This document shows, piece by piece, positions 1 to 9,283 of a DNA stretch of 64,000 nucleotides. The DNA lies in the NCBI GenBank assembly GCA_016207095.1, contig JACQQF010000070.1, forward strand, positions 1 to 64,000, written 5' to 3'. The first letter of the stretch is position 1. Every line of letters begins with the position of its first letter. The position numbers and the translations under genes are program-made. The stretch is from Candidatus Methylomirabilota bacterium (GTDB lineage: Bacteria; Methylomirabilota; Methylomirabilia; Methylomirabilales; Methylomirabilaceae). Under the pieces are notes generated by a model, which saw nothing but the letters and a program-made list of their open reading frames with translations, made no database searches and was not told the DNA's origin.

Positions 1-7
1 GGTAGCG

Positions 8-703
8 ATGCCACAGACGCCGCACATCGAAAAGCACTTCACTGGCAGCGAGATCGTCAGGGATATCGTCATCGGGATGTCGGATGGGTTGACGGTACCC
101 TTTGCGCTTGCGGCGGGGCTTACCGGCGCCGTGGCCTCCACCGGCATCATTGTCACCGCCGGCCTGGCCGAGATCGCGGCCGGTTCCATCGCCATGGGCC
201 TGGGCGGCTACCTCGCGGCCAGAAACGACGCGGAACACTACGCCGCAGAGCGGGCGCGCGAGCAACTGGAAGTGAGTGAGAAACCTGCGCAAGAGACGGT
301 GGAGGTGATGGAGGTGTTTCGTGCCTATGGGTTGACAGACGAGGAAAGCGCGCCGGTCGTTCAGGCGCTATGCAAACGCCCGGAAGCCTGGATCGATTTC
401 ATGATGCGATTTGAGTTGGGCCTCGACAAGCCCGATCCGAAGCGCACCCTCACCAGCGCGCTCACGATCGGCGGCGCCTACGTCGCCGGGGGTTTCATCC
501 CGCTGGGGCCGTATATTGTGCTCTCCGCCACGGAGACCGCGCTGATGTTCTCTGTGGTGGTTACGCTTATCGCGTTGGCTGCTTTCGGCTACCTGAAAGG
601 CCGCTTCACAGGAACGGCGCCTGCACGAGGTGCGCTGCAGACCGTGCTGATCGGCGGCGTCGCCGCGGCCGCGGCCTTCGCTATCGCGAGAGCGATTTCG
701 TAG
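8..703 (+). CDS. VIT1/CCC1-family iron/manganese transporter
   Basis: Predicted inner-membrane protein of 231 aa in the VIT1/CCC1 family, whose members move Fe2+ or Mn2+. The N-terminus reads IVRDIVIGMSDGLTVPFALAAGL, the typical first helix with its conserved D and G-SDG motif. It is followed by TGAVAST and a second helix ending in GLGGYLAARNDAEHY, also a family hallmark. A soluble hydrophilic stretch (about residues 75-140) is probably the metal-binding helical hairpin. Three further hydrophobic helices end the protein. The ATG at base 8 gives the expected N-terminus. The gene stands alone and its upstream region is cut by the window edge. Family assignment is firm; the metal is not determined. 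Confidence 0.85.
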   Translation: MPQTPHIEKHFTGSEIVRDIVIGMSDGLTVPFALAAGLTGAVASTGIIVTAGLAEIAAGSIAMGLGGYLAARNDAEHYAAERAREQLEVSEKPAQETVEVMEVFRAYGLTDEESAPVVQALCKRPEAWIDFMMRFELGLDKPDPKRTLTSALTIGGAYVAGGFIPLGPYIVLSATETALMFSVVVTLIALAAFGYLKGRFTGTAPARGALQTVLIGGVAAAAAFAIARAIS

Positions 704-887
704 GGACGGATGTGCCTCACACCCGTCGGTGAGCCGGAGCTGGAATAGGCTCAGCGCCTTCGATTCAGCCGGGCTCAAGGTCTGCGGAAGGCCCCGGATG
801 TCACAGCGGACGTCGCGGTGCCATGCTGGATGCGCAGCTTCCGCACGGCTGGTCCCGGATTCCGACGGCCCGGCCTGGCGTGTCCCC

Positions 888-1901
888 TCAGTACTCAAAG
901 AGGCATCCTCCCCAGGTGAACCCGCTCCCGAATCCGAGCAGCAAGATCCGGTGCCCTCGGCGGATCTTGCCCGAAGCCATCGCTTCCGACAGAGCGATAG
1001 GGATCGAGGCCGCCGATGTATTGCCGACCCTGCTGATGTTCTTCAGGACCCTTTCCGCAGGCACCCCGAGGGCACGCTCCAGGGCAGTGAGGAGGTGCAG
1101 GTTTGCTTGGTGAGGGACGATCCAATCCACTTGGCCCAGCGTGAGCCCTGCGCGCTCCACGGCCGCGCGGCCGGCTTGGGCCAGCTTGCGACTGGCATGG
1201 AGGATGAGATTCTTGCCCTCCATGACAGGGAAGCAGCGCCCCGATTGGATGTCCTCGGGCGTCAGCCGGTGCGGTGGCAGAGAGGCCCCGGGGGCCTCCA
1301 TCCATAGCTCCCTGGCGAAGCGGCCGTCGGCAAATAGCTCCACCACGAAGGGGCGCTGGCCGCCCTCGGCACGCTGGGAGAGGACCATCGCTCCGGCGCC
1401 GTCGCCGAAGAGCATGCTCACCTCCCGTCCTCGGGCCGAGAGGTCGAGGCCGGTCGAGTGGAGTTCCGACCCGACCAGCAGCACGTGTGCGTACCGCCCG
1501 CTGAGGAGGAAGCCCTGCGCCACGCCGAGGCCGTAGAGGAACCCGCTGCACTGGGCGTGAAGATCGAACGCCGGGATTGGCCGGGTCACCCCCAGTCCCG
1601 CCTGCAACGCTGCGGAGACGCCGGGAAAGAAGTGGTCGGGGCTCAGGGTGGCCACGACAATCATGTCTAGGGTGTCGGGCTCCAGCCCGGCCGAGGCCAG
1701 CGCCTGTCGGCTGGCTTGGAGGGCTAGATGGGCGTTCGTCTGACCCGGGGCGGCGAAGCGGCGTTCGCGGATGCCGCTTTTGTGGAGGATCCAGTCAGCC
1801 GTGGTCCCCAGGAGGGGGGCCAGTTCGTCGTTGGTGACGATGCGTTCTGGCACGTAGTGGCCAACCCCGGAAACCGCCGGGGACCCCGTCGGCATCGTCA
1901 T
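888..1901 (-). CDS. fabH: 3-oxoacyl-ACP synthase III (KASIII/FabH-like)
   Basis: 337-aa thiolase-fold enzyme that condenses an acyl-CoA or acyl-ACP starter with malonyl-ACP. The full Cys-His-Asn set is visible: active-site Cys in HAQCSGFLYGL, His in VPHQANLHLL, and Asn in GNTSAASIPIAL. Its N-terminal domain has the usual GVGHYVPERIVTNDEL opening and WILHKSGIRERR. The start ATG overlaps the stop of the upstream ACP gene by 4 bp (ATGA), so the two are translationally coupled. The dedicated ACP and the divergent HxxxD acyltransferase suggest a specialised acyl-transfer pathway rather than housekeeping FabH. That role is inferred; housekeeping fatty acid initiation remains possible. Confidence 0.88.
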   Translation of the reverse strand: MTMPTGSPAVSGVGHYVPERIVTNDELAPLLGTTADWILHKSGIRERRFAAPGQTNAHLALQASRQALASAGLEPDTLDMIVVATLSPDHFFPGVSAALQAGLGVTRPIPAFDLHAQCSGFLYGLGVAQGFLLSGRYAHVLLVGSELHSTGLDLSARGREVSMLFGDGAGAMVLSQRAEGGQRPFVVELFADGRFARELWMEAPGASLPPHRLTPEDIQSGRCFPVMEGKNLILHASRKLAQAGRAAVERAGLTLGQVDWIVPHQANLHLLTALERALGVPAERVLKNISRVGNTSAASIPIALSEAMASGKIRRGHRILLLGFGSGFTWGGCLFEY

Positions 1902-2176
1902 CCGGTCGGGCGCCGCGAGGGGGTCACGTCCCGCCCCGCCTGCTTGCGCTCGACGAAATCACAGAGGCGGTGAAAGGTCGAGAACACCACTGCATCAATC
2001 TCGTCGTCGGCTACCTGCAGGCCGAACTGGACCTCCAGGAACTCGACCAGGGTGACTAGGCCAAAGGAGTCGAGCACCCCCTGATCCAGGAGGGACAGCT
2101 CCTCGTCGAACGTGGTGATGCTTGGGGTAGCCGAATGTTCGATAAGGTAGCGGCGGATCACTTCGCGTGTGTCCAC
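1898..2176 (-). CDS. Acyl carrier protein
   Basis: Small four-helix acyl carrier protein, 92 aa from a GTG start. The ORF track extends it to 163 aa, but the extra N-terminus is low-complexity and intergenic in character. The GTG at 2176 has a strong Shine-Dalgarno (AGGGGGAA) 5 nt upstream and starts just before the first ACP helix. The phosphopantetheine serine is Ser37 in the motif LDSFGLVTLVEFLE (DSF rather than the common DSL). The protein ends shortly after helix IV. The stop overlaps the KASIII start by 4 bp. Stand-alone ACPs of this kind usually serve a dedicated partner synthase or acyltransferase. Confidence 0.8.
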   Translation of the reverse strand: MDTREVIRRYLIEHSATPSITTFDEELSLLDQGVLDSFGLVTLVEFLEVQFGLQVADDEIDAVVFSTFHRLCDFVERKQAGRDVTPSRRPTG

Positions 2177-2764
2177 GTCTTCCCCCTGCTCTGGGACTAC
2201 TCCGGGGATTCCCCTGCGCTCGGCGCGACCGTCCCGGGCCGTGAAATGATCCGGTGCCATTTCTTGTGGATGATGGTCGATTTGCCGAGGGCGAACGCGC
2301 TCGGTGGCAGCTGCCGCCGAACCGCAGCCTTGACTGCTATGGTGGCCTGCCCGGGCGGGATTATAGCGCAACTGAGGCAGGCCACCCACGGGATTTCCGG
2401 TGCCGGCACTCTATCCATGCATGCTCGGCAGTTTGGATCTGCGGTCCTGTTGCAGAAAGACGAAAATCGTGTTGACATCTTAACGTGTAGGGTCCAGCTT
2501 ATGCGCAAGCACAGTCAGTGTCAATCGAATGCTTCGTAGGAACGGCGCACATGCGAAGTGCAGGCTTCCTTGAGACCAAGTCAGGCGAGTCGCGTCTCTA
2601 CTCTTGATATCCTGGTCCTCATGATTCCCGGAGCGCGGTGCGAATAGTGGTTTTTTGTCAAGGGGCCCATGGCGAGTTCTACAAGAAAGGACGGTCAGTG
2701 GACCGGCCGGCCTGTCCCGCGGCGCATGTCGCGGAGGTCGTGATCAGGTAGCAGGAGCCTGTGC
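2177..2764. other. Divergent intergenic region, 588 bp
   Basis: Non-coding stretch between the minus-strand ACP-KASIII pair and the plus-strand acyltransferase. It must hold divergent promoters. A perfect -35 hexamer TTGACA lies at 2472-2477 on the + strand, but I see no convincing -10 at normal spacing. Open frames here (for example 2135-2539) have no recognisable protein character. No repeat or structured RNA was recognised. Confidence 0.4.
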
Positions 2765-4111
2765 GTGATCGCTGCTCGAACGCCACGATCTTGCAAGCTG
2801 AACCCGTTCCAGCAAGTCATGGCGCTGTGGGAAGAAGTGCGGCCGTACAATTTTGCGCATGTGATCCGCTTGCGCGGACCGGCGAACCCTGTCTTACTTC
2901 ACGAGGCGATTCAGACAGCCTGCCAGGTCGCCGGCGTTGGGAAGCTCGTGCTCGATCGAGAGGGCCGCCGCTATTTCTACGAGCCGGCAGAATCCGTCCA
3001 GCTTTGCGAGATGAAGAGCGAGGACTCAAGCCTCGAACCGTTTTGGAGGACGATCGCCGATGAGATCAACAGGGCTTTTCCTGCAGAGCCGCATCATCCA
3101 GTGCGATGGCTGGTTCGAGATGACCCTAGCAGCGGCTCTCACTACCTTGTCGCGATCTACCGCCACCTTGTCGCTGACTTTGCCTCTAGTTGCCTTCTTT
3201 TTCGGTGCATCCTGAACAGATATTATCGAATGTCGACTGGGGACGAGAAGCCGCTTGTTGTTCACCCCCCGGATTATTCCCGCGTGATGAGGTGCCGCTA
3301 CTGGAGGCGTGACTTCCCCACGACTTTCTTTCAAGCAGTACGGCGTTATCTCCGGTTGCGTCACGTCTACCGTCTCCCCGAGTTGAGAGATGAGGGCGAA
3401 GGGTGGCAGCTTCACGTCCTGGAGGCCCCGCATGGACTCATTCGTCGTCTTCTCGCAGCGTCTATAAGGCGCCGGGTGACTGTAAATGAAGCCTTCCTGG
3501 CGGCACTGTGCGCCGCGCTTGCAGAAATGACTCCTCATCGCCGTCAACACTCGCGTCGACGCGGGCTGGCCTTAGCCCATATGGTGAACGTTCGAGGCGA
3601 GGCGCGTGAGGATCTTTCCAATTGCTTCGGTGTGTACCTAAGGGAGTCGGTCACGATCATCGACGAGCCGGATGCGGAGGATTTCGACGTGCTTCTCGGC
3701 CGGATCGTGGCGGAAGTGCGCCGCGAAAGGGCAGGGAGGCGCTTTGGGGGGCTGGATTGGAACTTCCTTGTTCTCGCGCGACTGAGGAAATGGCATCTGA
3801 TGAAGAATACGGTCGCCTGGTATCAGAAGGTGTACCCACTGGCTGCGGGCCTGAGCAACGTCAGGCTGAGCGCGTCGTGGTTCACGGGCATAAGTGATCG
3901 GATTCTCGATTCCATTTCAATTGTTCCTCCCGGACCGGCCCTGCCATTCGTGTTGTTCCCTACCACGGTTGATGACAAGCTCAACCTGAGTTTCGTCTAT
4001 CGCGAATCCTCTTTCACCCAGTCCGAGGCGCTCAAGCTGATCGAATTCTTCCTGAAGAAGCTCGAACATTTTGCGAGCAGTGGCCGTACGGGCTCCCGCG
4101 GCCTTGCCTGA
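2765..4111 (+). CDS. HxxxD-motif (condensation-domain/PapA-like) acyltransferase
   Basis: 448-aa protein resembling stand-alone condensation-type acyltransferases (NRPS C-domains, PapA, wax-ester synthase/DGAT). The catalytic HxxxD is seen as H134-L-V-A-D138 in YRHLVADFAS; the first His of the classical HHxxxDG is Arg and the final Gly is Phe. The second half carries ALAHMVNVRGE and a GLSNVRLSASWF segment, matching the 'SNV' region of the C-terminal subdomain. The start is GTG with AGGAG 7 nt upstream. It is divergent from the ACP-KASIII pair, which could supply its acyl donor. Substrate unknown. The replaced flanking motif residues make it an atypical member. Confidence 0.7.
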   Translation: MIAARTPRSCKLNPFQQVMALWEEVRPYNFAHVIRLRGPANPVLLHEAIQTACQVAGVGKLVLDREGRRYFYEPAESVQLCEMKSEDSSLEPFWRTIADEINRAFPAEPHHPVRWLVRDDPSSGSHYLVAIYRHLVADFASSCLLFRCILNRYYRMSTGDEKPLVVHPPDYSRVMRCRYWRRDFPTTFFQAVRRYLRLRHVYRLPELRDEGEGWQLHVLEAPHGLIRRLLAASIRRRVTVNEAFLAALCAALAEMTPHRRQHSRRRGLALAHMVNVRGEAREDLSNCFGVYLRESVTIIDEPDAEDFDVLLGRIVAEVRRERAGRRFGGLDWNFLVLARLRKWHLMKNTVAWYQKVYPLAAGLSNVRLSASWFTGISDRILDSISIVPPGPALPFVLFPTTVDDKLNLSFVYRESSFTQSEALKLIEFFLKKLEHFASSGRTGSRGLA

Positions 4112-4157
4112 GTTGCATGCTCCAGTTGACGGCTTCCCTGCGTCTCCGGAAAACCCC

Positions 4158-4186
4158 TTGCCTTTGATGCGCCCGTCTGATATAAG
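4158..4186 (+). promoter_or_regulatory. Sigma-70-type promoter of lptD
   Basis: TTGCCT (-35), 17-bp spacer, TATAAG (-10). Transcription would begin near 4193, only a few bases before the GTG used by the ORF track (4198). This favours the downstream lptD start at 4255. Confidence 0.5.
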
Positions 4187-4254
4187 GCGAGAGCGATGTG
4201 CGTTGCGATGAAGAGTTGGAAGGGGCTCCGACGCCCCTCTCGAGGCTTTCGTTG

Positions 4255-6531
4255 ATGCCACGCCGTCTCTTGGGTCGTCTGCTAATCCTCCTCGCCCTCT
4301 CATTCTTCTATTCCATTCCAGTGGTCTCAGCTCAGGAGACCGGGACCCGCGATCTTCTCAATCAGATCAAGGAGCTCAAATCGATCGTCAGGATCGAGGC
4401 TGATGAGCTGGAACGCCGCGAACGGGACAAGCTCACGATCGCGAGGGGTGATGTCCGCATCCAGATGGAGAACCGTGTCCTGTACGCCGACGAGATCGAG
4501 TTGGACCAGGTTCAGGAGGTGGTTCGGGCCCGGGGGAGGGTCCAACTCATCGAGGGGGCGAAGCGGCTGGATGGTGACCGGTTCGACTATCAGTACCGCG
4601 AGAATACCGGCGTCATGTACCAGGCGCGCGGGACGATCCCCCCTGCCACCGTCTTTCAAGGCGTCGAGATCCATAAGGAGGGGGAGCGGACATATCGCCT
4701 GGTCGACGGACGCTTCACCACCTGCCGCATCTGCCAGCCCGAACCCGGCGGGGTCGATGTAGAGGTCCGGGCCAAAGAGGCGGTCCTCGAGCAGGACGAG
4801 TATTTCGACGCGAGATGGGCGTCGTTCTGGGTCCGCGGCGTCCCGTCACTCGTCAGCCCCTATCTGATCTATCCTATCAGGGAGCGGCGCACCGGCTTCC
4901 TGCTTCCACGGATCGGGTACAGCGATCTGTCGGGCTACACCTACACGCAACCCTTCTTCTGGGCTATCTCGGAATCTCAAGACCTGACACTTAGCGGCGT
5001 CTACCGGACCAAGCGTGGGGTTGAGGGCGAGGCGAACTACCGGTATATCCTCGGGCCGGAGGCGGTGGGATCGATCGATGTCAGGGTGATCCAAGATCTG
5101 AAAAGCACGACGCAGGACAAGATTAAGACGACCGTCACCGCTCGCCACGATCAGCAGTTTAACCCGGAGCTGAGCCTGAAGGCCGACGTCAATTATGTGA
5201 GCGACCGAATCATCCAGCGAGAGTTCGCAGAGACCCCATCCGAGCTGAGGACCGCGAACCTCGCAAGCTCCAGGGTCTTCATGACCCAACTGTGGCAGAA
5301 TTATGGCCTGCAGTTATTAGTCGAGGATACCAAAGCCCTCACGGCAACAAGCGACAGCAGGTTTCGGCGCCTGCCCGAGTTGAGCCTCTCGGCCTTCCCT
5401 CAGCGACTGTTTGGGTCGCCTGTCTTTTTCGAGATGGACGCGTCCGGCACCTATCTTGAGCGGAACGACGTTCCGGATGGTGGCCGGGCCGATCTGTTTC
5501 CGAAACTCTCCGCGCCCTGGCGGCTGTTCCCCTGGATGACCATGACCCCCTCGGTTGGCGTTCGGGAGACCGCCTACACGAAGCGTGGGGATGGGGGGGA
5601 GGGTGGAGTGACGCGTGAGCTGTTTGAGGCTCGCAACTCGCTGGAGGCTCGCTTCTATCGAAGCTTTCAGGTCGGGGGTGAGCGCGTCGATCGGCTCGTT
5701 CATCTCGTGGAGCCGCGCGTGAATTACTGGTATATCAACCCGATCGATCAGCAAGAGCTTCCACAGTTTGATCGTGTCGATTTCATCAGCCCCCAGAATA
5801 GGGTCATGTACTCCCTCACCAACCGTCTCTTGGCCAAGATCAAGGAGACTGACGGTTCCGTCAGGACCCACGAGGTCGCTTCACTCTCGCTGAGCCAGAG
5901 TCTCAACCTGAACCCCCGAGAGCGAACCTTCTCCGACCTGTTTCTGAGCGCGCTGACTCCGGAACGGATCGACCAGGCGGTCCGTGAGGAGTCGGCCCGA
6001 CCCCTGGGGAACGGGTTCTCGTTGGCGCAAGAGCGTCGCCTCTCAAACTTGGTCGCCGCCGTCCGCGCCTCGCCCTTCCGGTACCTGGCCTTCCAAGGGA
6101 TCGCAGCCATCAACACTGAATCAGATCGGGTCGATGGGATCGAGGCCGGAGTCCGGTTCACCTATCCGGAATACGGGTGGGTGGAGATGGCCCACAGCTT
6201 CATCCGTGGTGGGGAGACGGCGGGGCTCCTCGGGCCCTTCCAGGATCGAGAGACCTCTGGGGTGGTGAGCCGGTTCCTCTTCACTCCGATCAAGAACCTC
6301 GCCATCAACTACCTCGGCCGCTATGATTCCCTCAATGATAGAAGCCTGGAGAACAATGTGGTCGTGACCTACGGCACCTGCTGCTGGCTGATGGGAATCC
6401 AGTATGTCAATCGTGAGGTGATCCCGGGGGTCAGAGGATCGGAAGACAGTATCAGCTTCTTCTTCGAACTGCTGACCGGAGGCGCGCCCGCACCTCCGGA
6501 ACGAGGGGCGCGAGAGCTCACGCGGCGCTGA
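4255..6531 (+). CDS. lptD: LPS-assembly protein LptD (OstA)
   Basis: Outer-membrane beta-barrel that, with LptE, inserts lipopolysaccharide into the outer leaflet. From the ATG at 4255 the protein is 758 aa and opens with a signal peptide (MPRRLLGRLLILLALSFFYS, cleavage near VVSAQE). An OstA/LptA-like beta-jellyroll follows (ADELERRERDKLTIARGDV, VLYADEIELDQ), then the long C-terminal barrel domain (SPYLIYPIRERRTGFLLPRIGYS). It ends in a beta-strand-like FFFELLTGG followed by a short tail. The 57-nt ORF-track extension from GTG 4198 lies almost on the predicted transcription start and would precede the signal peptide, so it is rejected. The gene stands alone between two promoters. Confidence 0.9.
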   Translation: MPRRLLGRLLILLALSFFYSIPVVSAQETGTRDLLNQIKELKSIVRIEADELERRERDKLTIARGDVRIQMENRVLYADEIELDQVQEVVRARGRVQLIEGAKRLDGDRFDYQYRENTGVMYQARGTIPPATVFQGVEIHKEGERTYRLVDGRFTTCRICQPEPGGVDVEVRAKEAVLEQDEYFDARWASFWVRGVPSLVSPYLIYPIRERRTGFLLPRIGYSDLSGYTYTQPFFWAISESQDLTLSGVYRTKRGVEGEANYRYILGPEAVGSIDVRVIQDLKSTTQDKIKTTVTARHDQQFNPELSLKADVNYVSDRIIQREFAETPSELRTANLASSRVFMTQLWQNYGLQLLVEDTKALTATSDSRFRRLPELSLSAFPQRLFGSPVFFEMDASGTYLERNDVPDGGRADLFPKLSAPWRLFPWMTMTPSVGVRETAYTKRGDGGEGGVTRELFEARNSLEARFYRSFQVGGERVDRLVHLVEPRVNYWYINPIDQQELPQFDRVDFISPQNRVMYSLTNRLLAKIKETDGSVRTHEVASLSLSQSLNLNPRERTFSDLFLSALTPERIDQAVREESARPLGNGFSLAQERRLSNLVAAVRASPFRYLAFQGIAAINTESDRVDGIEAGVRFTYPEYGWVEMAHSFIRGGETAGLLGPFQDRETSGVVSRFLFTPIKNLAINYLGRYDSLNDRSLENNVVVTYGTCCWLMGIQYVNREVIPGVRGSEDSISFFFELLTGGAPAPPERGARELTRR

Positions 6532-6537
6532 CAGCAG

Positions 6538-6566
6538 TTGACGGGGAGTGGCGGCGCAAGTAGAAT
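6538..6566 (+). promoter_or_regulatory. Sigma-70-type promoter of hemBL
   Basis: TTGACG, 17-bp spacer, TAGAAT: five of six matches in each hexamer at ideal spacing, about 60 bp before hemB. The -35 lies directly after the lptD stop codon. Confidence 0.65.
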
Positions 6567-6625
6567 GAAGATGGTTCGCATCGGAAGGCGGTAGCCGCAC
6601 AACATCGCGCCTTCGGGGAGGAGCC

Positions 6626-7606
6626 ATGTACTACCCGGTGTTTCGCCCAAGGCGCCTGCGCCAAAATGACACCTTTCGCCGGCTGGTTCGAGAGACCCAC
6701 CTCAACATCGACGATCTGATCCAGCCCCTCTTTGTCGTGCACGGACGTGGCGTACGCCAGGAGATCGCTTCCATGCCCGGCTGCTTCCATCTGTCGGTGG
6801 ACGAACTGGCCAAGGAGGCGAAGGAGGTGGCCGCGACGGGCATCCCCGGGATCATCCTGTTTGGCTTGCCGGCCGCCAAGGATGCGGCTGGATCGGAGGC
6901 GTACGCTGAAGACGGGATCATTCAGCAGGCGGTCAGAGCGGTCAAGGATACCGTGTCCGACCTGTTGGTAATGACGGACGTCTGCTTGTGCGAGTACACC
7001 AGTCATGGCCACTGCGGCGTTGTGGAGCGGGGCCAGGTGAAGAACGACCCCACCCTGGAGTTGCTGGCCAAGACGGCGCTGTCACACGCCGAGGCCGGCG
7101 CTGACTTGGTCGCTCCCTCTGACATGATGGACGGGCGGGTGGCGGCCATCCGGGAGGCGCTCGACGAGGAGGGGTTCGTGGAGCTTCCGATCATGGCTTA
7201 TTCGGCCAAGTATGCCAGCGCCTTCTATGGCCCGTTCCGCGAGGCGGCCGAGTCGGCCCCCCAGTTCGGCGATCGTCGCTCGTATCAGATGGACCCGGCC
7301 AACGGCGACGAGGCGCTCCGGGAGGTTGGGCTCGACCTGGAGGAGGGGGCGGACATCGTGATGGTGAAGCCGGCCCTTCCCTACCTGGATATCGTGTGGC
7401 GGGTGAAGCAGGAGTTCGGCGGGCCGGTCGCAGCCTACAACGTCAGCGGGGAATACGCCATGCTGAAGGCTGCCGGGCGGCTCGGCTGGATCGATGAGGA
7501 ACGCGTGCTGATGGAGTCCCTCACGTCCATCAAGCGGGCCGGTGCAGACCTGATCCTGACCTATTCGGCGAAAGAGGCGGCGCGCCTGCTGGAGAACAGA
7601 CCGTGA
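6626..7606 (+). CDS. hemB: Delta-aminolevulinic acid dehydratase (porphobilinogen synthase)
   Basis: Condenses two 5-aminolevulinate molecules to porphobilinogen in tetrapyrrole synthesis (cytosolic). The 326-aa length is normal. The zinc-type cysteine cluster [14 protein letters not shown] is intact, with three Cys, so this is a Zn-dependent form. The Schiff-base lysines are in [14 protein letters not shown] and [11 protein letters not shown] Shine-Dalgarno (GGGAGGAG) precedes the ATG. The stop codon overlaps the hemL start (GTGA), coupling two steps of the same C5 haem pathway. Supply of haem fits the nearby cytochrome c gene. Confidence 0.97.
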   Translation: MYYPVFRPRRLRQNDTFRRLVRETHLNIDDLIQPLFVVHGRGVRQEIASMPGCFHLSVDELAKEAKEVAATGIPGIILFGLPAAKDAAGSEAYAEDGIIQQAVRAVKDTVSDLLVMTDVCLCEYTSHGHCGVVERGQVKNDPTLELLAKTALSHAEAGADLVAPSDMMDGRVAAIREALDEEGFVELPIMAYSAKYASAFYGPFREAAESAPQFGDRRSYQMDPANGDEALREVGLDLEEGADIVMVKPALPYLDIVWRVKQEFGGPVAAYNVSGEYAMLKAAGRLGWIDEERVLMESLTSIKRAGADLILTYSAKEAARLLENRP

Positions 7607-8895
7607 TCGCTCCTCGCTCGAAAGCCCTGTTCGAGGAGGCCAAGCGGCTGCTGCCCGGAGGCGTCAATAGCCCCGTGCGGGCGTTCCGGGCGGTGGGCGG
7701 GGACCCTCCGGTGATCGAGCGAGCCTCGGGGTGCCGTCTGTTCGATGTCGATGGGAACGCCTTCATCGACTATGTCGGCTCCTGGGGGCCGATGATCGTG
7801 GGCCATGCCCATCCCGCCGTGGTGAAAGCGATCCAGGAGGCGGCCGGGCTGGGGGTGAGCTATGGCGCACCCACCCCCTGGGAGACGGAACTGGCCGGGA
7901 TGGTGGTCGAGGCGATCCCCTCGATCGAGATGGTCCGTTTCGTCAACTCCGGCACCGAGGCGACGATGAGCGCCATTCGGCTGGCCCGGGGCGTCACGGG
8001 GCGCGACCGGATCGTGAAGTTCGAGGGGTGCTACCATGGGCACGCCGACAGCCTGCTGGTCAAGGCCGGCTCCGGCGCCATGACCTTCGGTGTTCCGGAT
8101 AGCCTGGGTGTGCCGGCCGACCTCGCGCGTCAGACGATCTCCCTTCCCTATAACGACAGCGACGCCGTTCGCGCGGCCTTCCAGTCGATCGGAAAGGAGA
8201 TCGCCTGTCTGATCGTGGAGCCGGTGGCGGGCAACATGGGTGTTGTCCCCCCGAAACTTGGTTTCCTGGAGGCGTTGCGAGAGATCACCGCGGCTCATGG
8301 ATCGCTGTTGATCTTTGACGAGGTGATGACCGGGTTCCGCCTTGGCCGGGGCGGGGCCCAAGCCCTGTACCGTATACGGCCGGACCTCACCTGCCTCGGG
8401 AAGATCATCGGCGGGGGCCTGCCGGTGGGGGCCTATGGTGGAGCGCGGTGGATCATGGAGCAGGTGGCGCCTCTTGGAAAGGTCTATCAAGCCGGGACCC
8501 TTTCCGGCAACCCGCTTGCGATGAGGGCGGGGATAGAGACGCTTCGCCTCCTCGAAGACCCCGGACTCTATGAGCGGCTGGAGGCGAGAGGGAAGCAGTT
8601 GGAAGAAGGGCTGCGCGAACTGGCGGCCCAGTCTGGAATCGGGCTGCAGTGCCAGCGGGTCGGTTCGATGTTCACCCCGTTCTTCACGAAGACCGAGGTC
8701 TTCGACTACCGGACCGCTCGCGCTGCCGACACCGATCGATACGCCGGCTTCTTCAGGGCCATGCTCGAGGGCGGCATAAACCTCGCCCCATCCCAGTTCG
8801 AGGCAGGCTTCCTCTCCGATGCCCACACCGCCGCTGACATCGAGACGACCCTCGTCGCGGCGAAGACCGCCTTCGCCGCACTGCGTGGCCGGTAG
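7603..8895 (+). CDS. hemL: Glutamate-1-semialdehyde 2,1-aminomutase
   Basis: PLP enzyme of the C5 pathway that converts glutamate-1-semialdehyde to 5-aminolevulinate, the HemB substrate. 430 aa, full length. It shows the family opening [28 protein letters not shown], the aldehyde/PLP pocket ([17 protein letters not shown]), DEVMTGFR for the PLP pyridine-contacting Asp, and the PLP lysine in [20 protein letters not shown] start inside the hemB stop (4-bp overlap). hemA, hemC and hemD are not in the window. Confidence 0.97.
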   Translation: MIAPRSKALFEEAKRLLPGGVNSPVRAFRAVGGDPPVIERASGCRLFDVDGNAFIDYVGSWGPMIVGHAHPAVVKAIQEAAGLGVSYGAPTPWETELAGMVVEAIPSIEMVRFVNSGTEATMSAIRLARGVTGRDRIVKFEGCYHGHADSLLVKAGSGAMTFGVPDSLGVPADLARQTISLPYNDSDAVRAAFQSIGKEIACLIVEPVAGNMGVVPPKLGFLEALREITAAHGSLLIFDEVMTGFRLGRGGAQALYRIRPDLTCLGKIIGGGLPVGAYGGARWIMEQVAPLGKVYQAGTLSGNPLAMRAGIETLRLLEDPGLYERLEARGKQLEEGLRELAAQSGIGLQCQRVGSMFTPFFTKTEVFDYRTARAADTDRYAGFFRAMLEGGINLAPSQFEAGFLSDAHTAADIETTLVAAKTAFAALRGR

Positions 8896-8995
8896 CGGTT
8901 TCTCCCGTCGAATCCCTCACCCGATGAAGAGACAGCGATGCTCCATGTATGGGGGAAGAGACCAGGCCGCGCCTGGCTAGGGAGGGGATCGGGCG

Positions 8996-9175
8996 ATGGC
9001 TGCTCCGCGCAACCCCAAGTCCGGTAAGCTGGTCATTCCGAGACGGCTGCCGAAGGGCCGGGTCCCCCTCCGGCCCACGAAGGTGGAGACGCCGAAGACG
9101 CGCTATGACCGACGAAAGGGAAAGCACGAGGCCGATCGGGTGGTGCGGGAGGAGGGTGGAACCGAGGGCGAATGA
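8996..9175 (+). CDS. Small basic protein of unknown function (59 aa)
   Basis: Too short for the ORF track in this frame. The ATG at 8996 is preceded by a strong Shine-Dalgarno (AGGGAGGGG) 8 nt upstream. The product is 59 aa, very rich in Lys/Arg/Pro in its first two thirds (KTRYDRRKGKHEA) and acidic at the end (REEGGTEGE), with no membrane segment. It lies between hemL and the cytochrome c gene on the same strand. I do not recognise the family. A small nucleic-acid-binding protein would fit the charge, but that is a guess. Evidence for coding is the RBS, position and non-random composition. Confidence 0.5.
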   Translation: MAAPRNPKSGKLVIPRRLPKGRVPLRPTKVETPKTRYDRRKGKHEADRVVREEGGTEGE

Positions 9176-9283
9176 GATGCCACCAGGCATGGACAGGTGG
9201 CGCATGTCACCGCGGCACCGAGGGAAGACCGATTCGGGCATGGTGGAGCGGACCCTGAACCTACAGATGAAAGGGACTGACCG

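Noticed and set aside
368-898. Minus-strand 176-aa ORF opposite the VIT-type gene
   Set aside because: Shadow of the coding strand: high-Arg, low-complexity sequence with no RBS or domain. The same holds for most long minus-strand frames opposite nuo genes (for example 13695-15713, 12002-13315).
2135-2539. 134-aa ORF in the ACP/acyltransferase divergent region
   Set aside because: Overlaps the ACP start and RBS on the other strand, and has no recognisable domain.
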